Source: JAUIAI01 sp045106815 (lineage in GTDB: Bacteria > Pseudomonadota > Gammaproteobacteria > Burkholderiales > Burkholderiaceae_E). From it: a stretch of DNA of 64,000 nucleotides. Of this stretch, positions 14,924-22,908 are shown in pieces. Within the stretch, counting starts at the first letter, position 1. Each line of letters begins with the position of its first letter. The position numbers were made by a program, and so were the translations under genes. Location of the stretch: NCBI GenBank assembly GCA_045106815.1, contig JBGCFG010000024.1, positions 62,001-126,000 of the forward strand, in the 5' to 3' direction. Below the pieces are notes generated by a model that saw nothing but the letters and a program-made list of their open reading frames with translations, did not search any database and was not told the DNA's origin.

Positions 14924-16885
14924 CTAAGCTTCCAGTCTGAACCTCGCGACAATACTGTTCAGGCGACTGGCCTGCTGGCTAAGCAACTCGGTGGATGTGG
15001 TGGACTCGCCCACCATCGCTATGTTCCTCTGAGTGGTGTCTTCAATTGAGTTCATCGCGACGCCAATTCTGGCAATTCCCTGGGTTTGCTCGTCGCTCGC
15101 ATTAGCAATATCAACCAAGAGCTCGCTGACTGATCTGACCTGTTCAACGGTTGTTCGAGTGGACGATTCAGCCCTGTCAGTCAATTTTGAACCGGTGGCA
15201 ACATTCTCAACACTTTCCTCAATGAGGGATCGCACTTGTTGGGCCGCTTCCGAGCTGCGCAGGGCCAGACTGCGTACCTCTGTCGCAACCACAGCAAACC
15301 CTCGCCCAAGTTCTCCTGCCCGCGCAGCCTCCACTGCAGCGTTAAGGGCCAGAATATTGGTCTGAAAGGCGATTTCATCAACAACCGTAATGATGTTCTG
15401 AATTCTAGACGCGCTGTCTTTGATCGTTAGCATCGTGTCATAGACTTGTTGAACAACTTCGCCTCCTTCAGTTGCTGCATCGTTCGCGCTGCCAGCGAGT
15501 CTCGTGGCCGTGGCAACCGCCTCCGAGGTTTGCCTGACAGTTTCGGTGATTTGAACGACTGCAGCCGCCGTTTCTTGCAAATGGTCGGCATGTTCGATCG
15601 TCTTGCTATTGAGTTCCTGATTCGCAGCAAGAAGCTGATTGCCACCGGCAGAAATCTCGGTACTGCATTGACGGACATCAGTCACGATTTCGAAGAGAGA
15701 TTCCCGCATTCGAGCCATGGCAGCAGCGATGCTCTCGCCGTTTTTGTCGGCCTGTTGAGCATGAATAAATTCGGGGCCGGCTGCCAGCTTGCCGCTCGAA
15801 ACTGCATTTGCCATCGCCACAACCTCCCTTGGTTCACCGCCGAGCTGGCGGACAATGGAATGCGCGATGGCAATTCCGGCGCCGAATCCAAAGAGTATGA
15901 ACAGTCCCATGACGACCGCCACAGAGAACAATTGGACTTCGTCTGATTGAATTCGCTTTTTCAGGACTGTGTTCAAACTCTCTAAAGCAAGCAGACTGAG
16001 TTCGAATTGAGAATCGATTGCCTCGGAATAGGTCCGAAAGTGGGCGTTCGGACTGAGGCGCATGGCGTCGATTCCTAGTATCTCTGACTCTGACAAAGCC
16101 AAGGCCTTACTTGCGAGCAGCCGTGTCTTTCTTAGCTTCTCAAGTAAGGCACTTTGCAGCGTTGGGTTTTCCTGCAAGACGATTTCATACTGATCCCCGA
16201 TTGCAGACATATGGCTTTGGGCGATTGATAACAGCGCGGTAATATTCACGCGCTCGCTCGTTGTCGCTCTCTGTCCTGTGGCATTGAGGGCGGCTGATCC
16301 CTGTGCACGCGCTTTGCCCATTGCATCACCGATGAGCGGTATCGAGTAGAGCACCGCATGCATCGTTTCTCCAAAGGCGGGCTCGGCAATGTGGGACAGA
16401 TCGAACTCAACGTCGAGTCCTGCAAGCGTTTCGATCAATTCTCTGACTTGCTTGTTATGAATTTCAAAGCTCTCTTTTCGACTTAGAGAATTACGTGAAA
16501 CCTGATCGCTGATCGATTTCCAGCGCTTGTGGTGTCCATCCCACTTGCTGAAAAACTCTGATGAGTTAGAGGCTGACTTTATTGAGTTCGTCAGTTTTTC
16601 ATAAGCGGCAGACGCATCGCGACTTTTTTGTTCGCGTCGACTGGAAACCTCTGAGTTGCCTGCGAGCACGACTGCTGTCATGCCTCGATGCTGTTGAGTT
16701 AACCGAATCACGTCGAGCAGATCAGCGACTGGTTGAATGCCGGTCGCGGTGTATTGATTGGCACGAAGGAGCTGCCATGAAGACAGACCGTATAGGGCAG
16801 TCGGTACTGCTGTGAGTGCGATGGAAATAACTGCCAGGCAGGCCAGTCGCTGACCAATTGAAAACTGTCCGATAATTCTGAGCAT
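14924..16885 (-). CDS. Methyl-accepting chemotaxis protein with probable NIT sensor domain
   Basis: 653 residues. A first membrane helix (about 10-35) is followed by a long helical periplasmic region containing VIRLTQQHRGMTAVVLAG, which resembles the nitrate/nitrite-sensing NIT domain. A second helix (about 318-342) leads to a HAMP-like segment (RQLGGEP) typical of betaproteobacterial receptors, then the signalling domain with the hairpin tip DEIAFQTNILALNAAVEAAR. The C-terminus lacks the NWETF-type pentapeptide that tethers CheR/CheB. The start at 16885 is preferred because GAGG lies seven bases upstream; a GTG at 16906 is possible. No che genes are in the window. Nitrate or nitrite sensing is inferred. 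Confidence 0.88.
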   Translation of the reverse strand: MLRIIGQFSIGQRLACLAVISIALTAVPTALYGLSSWQLLRANQYTATGIQPVADLLDVIRLTQQHRGMTAVVLAGNSEVSSRREQKSRDASAAYEKLTNSIKSASNSSEFFSKWDGHHKRWKSISDQVSRNSLSRKESFEIHNKQVRELIETLAGLDVEFDLSHIAEPAFGETMHAVLYSIPLIGDAMGKARAQGSAALNATGQRATTSERVNITALLSIAQSHMSAIGDQYEIVLQENPTLQSALLEKLRKTRLLASKALALSESEILGIDAMRLSPNAHFRTYSEAIDSQFELSLLALESLNTVLKKRIQSDEVQLFSVAVVMGLFILFGFGAGIAIAHSIVRQLGGEPREVVAMANAVSSGKLAAGPEFIHAQQADKNGESIAAAMARMRESLFEIVTDVRQCSTEISAGGNQLLAANQELNSKTIEHADHLQETAAAVVQITETVRQTSEAVATATRLAGSANDAATEGGEVVQQVYDTMLTIKDSASRIQNIITVVDEIAFQTNILALNAAVEAARAGELGRGFAVVATEVRSLALRSSEAAQQVRSLIEESVENVATGSKLTDRAESSTRTTVEQVRSVSELLVDIANASDEQTQGIARIGVAMNSIEDTTQRNIAMVGESTTSTELLSQQASRLNSIVARFRLEA

Positions 16886-17215
16886 CTTGATGCCTCGATA
16901 GAGCACAATCTAACCGTGAACAAGGTGGCTGGCAGTACCACTTCACCCCTTCACCGTTCGTGGCCCTCGAGCATCTCATTTCTTGTCGTTAGGGGTCAGC
17001 GAATTCGATATGAATAAGTGTCAGATATCGGCCTGCTTTGTCATAAACGAAGCATTCTGTCGGCTCGACGGTAGTCGCGGGAGCGCTTTCACACCAACGG
17101 GTGAAGGCCTAATGTATTGGATTTCGATCTTTGTCTGCTGTGGAGGCCCCAGCATTAACTTTAACGCGCATGGGGCAGCGTCAGCGAAGCAAGAATGTCT
17201 CAGCTGCTTTGAGAT
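16886..17215. other. Gene-free stretch upstream of the chemoreceptor
   Basis: About 330 bp without a supported gene, between the chemoreceptor start and the VOC gene stop. It should hold the chemoreceptor promoter on the minus strand, but no clear sigma-28 or sigma-70 pattern was recognised. An imperfect repeat (CTTTCAC/GTGAAGG) lies near 17086-17106. A 78-codon plus-strand frame here looks non-coding. Confidence 0.5.
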
Positions 17216-17620
17216 CTAACGAATACTATCCAGCCATGCTGGATCTGGCGGGCACTCGCTTGAGACATCGACCAGCAACCCATTGGGGTCTCGCAGCAGC
17301 ATGCGACGCTGACCGTAAAAGAGATTTCGTGGAGCTTCGATTACCGGAATACCGACCGCCAGGGCGTGCTGATGCAGTCGGTCGACATCATCAACAACCT
17401 GAGTCAGCATGCCGCCGTTCGCCGCGCCGCGAATAGTCGGCGAGACGATCTCATGCGAACGCGAAATGATGCCCAGCTCGAGTTGCGAAGACGTTTTCGC
17501 CTGCAAGTGGATAAACCACTCGCTATGAAATGCGACTGTGTAGTCGAAAAGCCCGACATACCACTGGCAAGACGCTTCAAGATCATCGCTACAGATAGAA
17601 AAGAAACTGCGGGTGATCAA
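17216..17620 (-). CDS. VOC/glyoxalase-fold protein
   Basis: 134 residues forming two beta-alpha-beta-beta-beta units of the vicinal oxygen chelate fold, beginning ITRSFFSICSDDLEASCQWY and ending with DPNGLLVDV. A TTG start at 17620 is chosen because GGGAG is well placed upstream and the fold begins there; the longer frame would run back into the upstream MBL gene. The canonical first metal His is absent, so this may be a binding or resistance-type member and not a glyoxalase. It lies 58 bp downstream of the MBL gene on the same strand and probably shares its transcript. Confidence 0.72.
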   Translation of the reverse strand: MITRSFFSICSDDLEASCQWYVGLFDYTVAFHSEWFIHLQAKTSSQLELGIISRSHEIVSPTIRGAANGGMLTQVVDDVDRLHQHALAVGIPVIEAPRNLFYGQRRMLLRDPNGLLVDVSSECPPDPAWLDSIR

Positions 17621-17678
17621 GTGAGGCTCCCAGTTAGTTGCGCGGGTACTCAAGACCCGCTCATGCAATAGAAAACGC

Positions 17679-18638
17679 CTAGTTCTGCAGTTGGTCCCAA
17701 ACCTCGCGATCGCGCTCCATCGTCCAGATGCGGGGCCAGTCAATCCCGTCATACTCATCCCAGAGCCGCTGAACGTTGAATGGCAGGCAGTGCTCAAAGA
17801 TGGGCCATTTGCCAAAGGTGGGTTCAAGCGCAGCATGGGTGGCCTCAAAGGCTTCTTTCAGAGTGCCGCCACGCTTGTGGACCGCCTCAACATGCTCCCG
17901 CATACCAAGCAGGAATCCTCGGGTTTGCTCGATCGCTGCGTCTACAGCCTGTCGGCCTTTGGCAACAGCGCCGCGCCCCCCGATTAGAAACTCTGCTTCG
18001 AACGCCTTAACGTTATCGAGTGTGTGGCTAGACCAGTCCATATGGAATGCATCGCCCGTGTAGAGCGCCGCTTCCGCTTCGACTAAATCACCCGCAAACA
18101 AAACCTTATGTTTGTCATACCAGACTGCAATGTCACCTGCCGTGTGACCGCGCCCGCAGAACTTCAAGTCTAGATGTCCACGGTCACCGCCGAGTTCAAT
18201 TCTCATTGCGTTCTCAAACGACAGGGTAGGGCGCGTCAGCCCCGGAATCTCTTCGGGGTTTTTAAACAGACGCGGCATCCGACCAAACTCACTGTCCCAG
18301 TCCTGTTTGCCGCGCTCTTCTACAAGAAAGCGGGTGGTGTCAGACATCACGATTTCCTGAGCATCAAAAGCGGAGGCACCGAGTACTCGGACGGCGTGGT
18401 AGTGAGTGAGCACCAGGTAGCGAACGGGTTTGTCCGTATGCTCGCGAAGCTGAGCCAGCCAGTCGCGAGCGGCTTGCGGCGTCGCCCGTGCTTCGATGGC
18501 GACAATAAAGTCTTCCCCCTCAATTGCCCCAACGTTAGGGTCGCCTTCGGCGGTCAGCGCATAGACGCCATCTGCGAGTACTTCCAGAGTTTCTGTTTTT
18601 TCAGCTAGATCGGCTGAGGATGCAAATGGTTTTGCCAT
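17679..18638 (-). CDS. MBL-fold hydrolase-like protein with altered HxHxDH motif
   Basis: 319 residues with the metallo-beta-lactamase fold. Where active enzymes have HxHxDH this protein reads THYHAVRVLG, keeping the first two His but replacing Asp-His with Val-Arg. A later GRGHTAGD and FAGDLVE retain the third His and the bridging Asp. The remaining residues suggest at most one complete metal site. From memory, this HYHAVR variant recurs in a distinct MBL subgroup, so it is probably not a simple mutation. It heads a minus-strand pair with the VOC gene. Substrate unknown. Confidence 0.82.
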   Translation of the reverse strand: MAKPFASSADLAEKTETLEVLADGVYALTAEGDPNVGAIEGEDFIVAIEARATPQAARDWLAQLREHTDKPVRYLVLTHYHAVRVLGASAFDAQEIVMSDTTRFLVEERGKQDWDSEFGRMPRLFKNPEEIPGLTRPTLSFENAMRIELGGDRGHLDLKFCGRGHTAGDIAVWYDKHKVLFAGDLVEAEAALYTGDAFHMDWSSHTLDNVKAFEAEFLIGGRGAVAKGRQAVDAAIEQTRGFLLGMREHVEAVHKRGGTLKEAFEATHAALEPTFGKWPIFEHCLPFNVQRLWDEYDGIDWPRIWTMERDREVWDQLQN

Positions 18639-18698
18639 GTCAATTTCTCGTTAGAAGGTCAATCCACGAAGGATACCGCGACTGTCGCATCCCGTGCT

Positions 18699-19943
18699 TT
18701 AGGGGGTAGGCCTGGTGTCAATCGTGCCGTCTGCCACCCAGGCATCGAATATTGCCAGAGCGGTGTCGGCAAATGCCTGATCATTGATATGAGCGTCGAC
18801 TTCTGTCACATCGATCATCGGTGCCACGCTGATACGAACTTCGTCGATAAACGCGGCCAGGCCTTCCGGATCGTAGGCGGGCTGGCTCGGTTTGTCCCAC
18901 GCTTCAATGCCTTGAAGCGGAAGAATGAACTTCGCGGGCGCGGGCGACTGCGCGAGACGTTTAGCAATTTCTCGGGCGCATTGGCGGCGTTCGTCAATGC
19001 TCATCCCGCAGCACTGAATCAGGCGATTATGTGCATGGAATGGACGGCCGTTTGTGCTATCGGGCAATTCTTGCCAGCCGGCAAAGTCGATCAGGTCCAG
19101 ACAACCTGGCGCCACAATCTGTGGAATGCGCGCCCGGCCGGCGCTCAGCAGGCGATCTTCACCGGCATGGGCAACAGAGCCGGCGAGTAAGTTGCCAAGC
19201 TCAGACAGCGCAAAATCCATCACACACGAAAAACCGCCCCGAGAGGCAATTTTTTCGAATGCCATGCCACCCATACCTGTTGCATGGAAAATCGCTACTT
19301 CAAAGCCACGTTCCTCGAGTGCCGGCTTGAGCAGCTTCATGTAAGAGAGGCAGGATGAACCCAGCGATGTCATGCCAACGACTGGTCGGTTGCTCTGGAT
19401 TGGGGCGGCGGTTCGAGCCGCACCAAGAACAGCGCCTGCTGCTTGACTCAGTGATGATTTACAGATGGCGTTGAGTCCGTAAAGGCCACCTGCCCAAAGG
19501 ATCATTTGAACATTCGGCGACAATCTGTGGGCCGGAATGAGTGGGGAAAACGCAATGGTGGAGACCACCACCTTGGGTAGATCCAGAGGCAGTGCCTGGC
19601 AGACATCCAGTGCAAGATCGGTGCCCATTGAGCCGCCGAGCATTAGGACGCCGTCAATGCGGTTTTCGGCTGCGAGTTCCGTCGCTATCTGACTGGCCCC
19701 TCGAGCCATGATTTGCATTGCGAGGTTCTCCTCGCCGCTGTCAATGGCCGCCTGGATGGTTGTGCCGGCAGCGCTTGCTATCTCGTGCTTCGATATGTCG
19801 CAAGGATTAGTCGGCTCACCAAGGACGCTGACATCCATCGAAACAACATTGCTGTGCTGCGTGCGAATGCATTCGGCGATATAGTTAAGCTCGTCGGATT
19901 TGGTGTCGTAGGTTCCAATGATCAGGATAGTGTTGTTGGTCAT
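18699..19943 (-). CDS. Tm-1-like ATP-binding domain protein (UPF0261)
   Basis: 414 residues starting MTNNTILIIGTYDTK, the signature opening of the Tm-1-like/UPF0261 family. Further family features are the segment LMLGGSMGTDLALDVC and the glycine-rich ATGMGGMAFE. The plant relative Tm-1 binds a viral replicase; bacterial members are of unknown role and often pair with a TIM-barrel partner, which is absent here. An in-frame extension to 20039 is rejected because it would cross the divergent desaturase start. The gap to that gene is 41 bp. Confidence 0.88.
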   Translation of the reverse strand: MTNNTILIIGTYDTKSDELNYIAECIRTQHSNVVSMDVSVLGEPTNPCDISKHEIASAAGTTIQAAIDSGEENLAMQIMARGASQIATELAAENRIDGVLMLGGSMGTDLALDVCQALPLDLPKVVVSTIAFSPLIPAHRLSPNVQMILWAGGLYGLNAICKSSLSQAAGAVLGAARTAAPIQSNRPVVGMTSLGSSCLSYMKLLKPALEERGFEVAIFHATGMGGMAFEKIASRGGFSCVMDFALSELGNLLAGSVAHAGEDRLLSAGRARIPQIVAPGCLDLIDFAGWQELPDSTNGRPFHAHNRLIQCCGMSIDERRQCAREIAKRLAQSPAPAKFILPLQGIEAWDKPSQPAYDPEGLAAFIDEVRISVAPMIDVTEVDAHINDQAFADTALAIFDAWVADGTIDTRPTP

Positions 19944-19984
19944 GGATTGGCTTTGCGTGTTACGAATGAATTGAGTTGCAAACG

Positions 19985-20854
19985 ATGCATGATCCCGCAG
20001 ACTATGTTCAGTTTCATCAAAAGGCGGATGCCCCAGCACTTTGCCATCTGCTTATTTACACAGGCCTAATTGCACTCTTAGTCTACGCGGTCGCCACATC
20101 GTTGCCCGGTTGGTGGCTGGCGCTTTTCCCATTAGGCGTTCTGTTGGCATTTTTGTTCAATCTCGCTCATGAATGTACTCATAAAACGGCGTTCAAAACG
20201 CCCTGGTTGAATGAGACGGTCGGCTACCTAACAGGGTTTATCTTGTTTCAGCCATTTATCTGGTTTCGCTATTTTCATCTGGCGCACCACCGCTATGTCA
20301 ATGACCCGGCGCGAGACCCCGAACTGATTGGGCATCCCAAGCCTGACTCCAAGTTCGCCCTGTTGATCTTTCTGTCATGCGTTCTGTATTGGCGGAGCAA
20401 GGTCCATCTATTGTGCGCTCATGCGCTTGGGACCGTTGCAGACAACTACGTGCCAATTGGTGTTCATGCGCGTCTGCGGCTAGAGGCTCGAATGTACTTA
20501 TCCGTTTATGGCGGTTTGTTGGTTGCTGCAATACTTTGGTTACCCATACTCTTTTGGGTTTGGTTTTTACCGCTGTTGTTGGGCTTTCCTTGTCTGCGTC
20601 TCTATCATCTTGCCGAACATGGGCTTTGCCCATCAGCAGCAAGTAAGTTGGTCAATACGCGTACGGTTGTAACCAACCAAGTAGTGCGGTTTGTCACCTG
20701 GAATATGCCCTTTCATATCGAGCATCATTTGCTTCCCGGTGTACCGTTTCACCGTTTGCCTCTTCTTCACATAGCGCTTCAAAGCCAGCCAGGGACCGTA
20801 TCGAAGGGTTACTTGTCCTTTGTGCGCGCTTATTGGCGATCACTGTCGGCATAG
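19985..20854 (+). CDS. Membrane fatty acid desaturase family protein
   Basis: 289 residues with about four to six membrane helices and the three histidine boxes of the di-iron desaturase/hydroxylase superfamily: HECTHK, HLAHHR and HIEHH. The first box carries three His and the last box is followed by LLPGVPFHRLP, as in acyl-lipid desaturases and related hydroxylases. The ATG at 19985 is used; a TTG lies nine bases earlier. It is divergent from the Tm-1-like gene. Substrate cannot be read from the sequence. Confidence 0.88.
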   Translation: MHDPADYVQFHQKADAPALCHLLIYTGLIALLVYAVATSLPGWWLALFPLGVLLAFLFNLAHECTHKTAFKTPWLNETVGYLTGFILFQPFIWFRYFHLAHHRYVNDPARDPELIGHPKPDSKFALLIFLSCVLYWRSKVHLLCAHALGTVADNYVPIGVHARLRLEARMYLSVYGGLLVAAILWLPILFWVWFLPLLLGFPCLRLYHLAEHGLCPSAASKLVNTRTVVTNQVVRFVTWNMPFHIEHHLLPGVPFHRLPLLHIALQSQPGTVSKGYLSFVRAYWRSLSA

Positions 20855-20960
20855 GACTGCCTGCAAGATCGCGGGCTTTGAGAATCGACGGGGTGGTGCT
20901 GGGATAGACTGCGGGTAAGCTTCCGCGAATACTAATCGACACACAAGGCAAAGACGACTC

Positions 20961-21842
20961 ATGATAAGTAAACGCAGAATCAGGATCATCAAGGCTTTAT
21001 TTGCGACGATCATTGCTTTGGTCACCACAATCGCTCATGCTGATCAGACTTCGCTATGGAAGATCACGAAAGGCGGGCAGCATATATTTCTTGGTGCGAC
21101 CGTTCATGCACTTAGTGAGTCGGACTATCCGTTACCAACTCAGTTTGATAAGGCATACGATCAAGCCGCGACGGTGGTTTTTGAGAGTGACCGTGGACTC
21201 AACCTGACGCGGCAGGGGCGCAACTATTTGCTGCACAAAGCGAGAATCAGAGATGGCACAACTCTGAAGGATCATCTCAGGCCTGCTACGTGGCGGGCGC
21301 TTGAAGCCTTCACGGATAAGCACCAGGTACCTATCGAGAGCATTCATCGCTATAAGCCAGGCATGCTAATGGTGATGTTAACGATGGTTCAAAAGCAGTC
21401 GCTCGAACCTGTCGCTGATGGTGTTGATGCCCATTATCTTGAGCGAGCATTTCAGGATGGCAAACCCGTTGGCAATCTTGAGACGCTGGTTGAGCAGATT
21501 CGGTTTTTTTCATCGCTCGGTCAGGATGATCCTGACTCGGTTGTGTTGCATGCGATTGACGAAGCCGAGCTAGAGCAACAGTCATTGACCGACTGGGCAA
21601 GCGCTTGGCGTCGTGGAGATCTCGCGTGGATAGAAAACAACCCGATGACAATCATCAAGACTTATCCGGCCATATATGAATCGGTATTGGTTGGTCGAAA
21701 CCGGGCTTGGTTACCTCAGATCGAATCGCTGTTTGATTCCGATGACGTTGAACTCGTCCTGGTTGGCTCCTTTCACCTGGTCGGCAAAGACAGCCTCTTG
21801 GCTATGCTTCGAGATAAAGGCTATGTTGTGCAGAAACTTTAA
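20961..21842 (+). CDS. TraB/GumN-family protein
   Basis: 293 residues with an N-terminal signal peptide or anchor (about 9-27, ending ATIAHA). The TraB/GumN hallmarks are present: LWKITKGGQHIFLGATVHALSE split around the conserved GT(x)H-type strand, YPLPTQFDKAY, VVFESD and the C-terminal LVGSFHLVGKDSLL with a Gly-x-x-His motif. Family members are thought to be metal-dependent proteases or haem-binding-like proteins. It stands alone between the desaturase and the convergent ApbE gene. Confidence 0.85.
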   Translation: MISKRRIRIIKALFATIIALVTTIAHADQTSLWKITKGGQHIFLGATVHALSESDYPLPTQFDKAYDQAATVVFESDRGLNLTRQGRNYLLHKARIRDGTTLKDHLRPATWRALEAFTDKHQVPIESIHRYKPGMLMVMLTMVQKQSLEPVADGVDAHYLERAFQDGKPVGNLETLVEQIRFFSSLGQDDPDSVVLHAIDEAELEQQSLTDWASAWRRGDLAWIENNPMTIIKTYPAIYESVLVGRNRAWLPQIESLFDSDDVELVLVGSFHLVGKDSLLAMLRDKGYVVQKL

Positions 21843-21867
21843 GGGCCGTTTTATTTGTTAGCGGTTA

Positions 21868-22908
21868 CTAAACGACAGGCATATCTGGTGACGCCTGCCA
21901 GCGCCCCGTTTTGTCGATAGCCAACACGTCTACCTCCCATTGCTTAGCGATCTCCAGGGCACGCTCTACGGTTCCCATAAACATGACTTTTGTCAGCGCA
22001 TCGGCCAACGCGCAGCTGTGGGCCGCAACGGTGATACTGGCCACTTTGGTTGGAGAGTAACCGGTCTTTGGGTTCAGAATGTGATGATGCTTCCGGTCTG
22101 CAGAAAAGGTGTAGTGCGCGTCGGAAGAACTTGCCAGCGGGCGACCATCTGAGCGGATCGTTGCAATTGTCAATTTGCTATTGGCCGGGTCCTCAATGCC
22201 CAGTGTCCAGGGCTCGTCGTTAGGGCCAGATCCAATGGGTGCCCATTCACCGGTATCGAGCAGAGCGTGTTCAACAGCATGTGCACGTAATACCTCACGA
22301 ACCCGGTCGGCGGCATATCCCTGGGCAATACCGTTAAGCGTAATGCCCATGCCAGGGCGCCTTAGGGCTACTTTGCCAGCCTTATGGTCTACTGCCTGCC
22401 AATCAACTTTCTGGCGGGCTCGGTGAAGTGCTTCCTCGTAAGCCGGTTGGCCCAGTGCTTGCGCGTCGGCCCATGCTCGCCACAGGGGCTGTACGGTTAC
22501 ATCGAATGCTCCATCACTTCGAGCCGAGACATGGCTGGCAAGCGTCAGCGCGGCCACAAGGTCAGGGTGGGGGGCAAGCAGAGTGCCGGTGCGGTTCAAT
22601 CGGCTGACGGCGCTATTAGCGTTGAACAGGCTCATTTGCTGTTCAATGTGTCGAATCGTTTTGACGGCCTGATCAAGCGCAATCCCTAATCGGGCGTCGT
22701 CAGGGTGACCCGCTCGAAGCCAAAGCTTGGTGCCAAAACCCAGCATGACACGTTGTTGCCAATGCAGGGCAGCAGGCCTCGCGATAGACCGCGCTGATTG
22801 CATCGGATTTGCAAGCAACGCCCCTAACCCAAGCGACCAGCAAAGGTGCCGCCGACGAACCGGCCGCAAAGCGCGAGAGTGGTCCGCTTTATTTGCCTTA
22901 CTGCTCAA
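21868..22908 (-). CDS. apbE: FAD:protein FMN transferase ApbE
   Basis: 346 residues with a Tat- or Sec-type signal region (RRRHLCWSLGLGALLA) and ApbE features: MLGFGTKLWL, LTLNGIAQGYAADRV, LLDTGEWAPIG and a C-terminal ADALTKVMFMG. ApbE attaches FMN covalently to Thr or Ser of extracytoplasmic flavoproteins. The start is a TTG that overlaps the stop of the upstream NosR-type gene by four bases (TTGA), so the two are translationally coupled and the NosR-type FMN-binding domain is the obvious substrate. Confidence 0.9.
   Translation of the reverse strand: MSSKANKADHSRALRPVRRRHLCWSLGLGALLANPMQSARSIARPAALHWQQRVMLGFGTKLWLRAGHPDDARLGIALDQAVKTIRHIEQQMSLFNANSAVSRLNRTGTLLAPHPDLVAALTLASHVSARSDGAFDVTVQPLWRAWADAQALGQPAYEEALHRARQKVDWQAVDHKAGKVALRRPGMGITLNGIAQGYAADRVREVLRAHAVEHALLDTGEWAPIGSGPNDEPWTLGIEDPANSKLTIATIRSDGRPLASSSDAHYTFSADRKHHHILNPKTGYSPTKVASITVAAHSCALADALTKVMFMGTVERALEIAKQWEVDVLAIDKTGRWQASPDMPVV

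Noticed and set aside
16983..17219. 78-codon plus-strand frame
   Set aside because: No Shine-Dalgarno, no recognisable protein pattern, and it overlaps the end of the VOC gene on the other strand.
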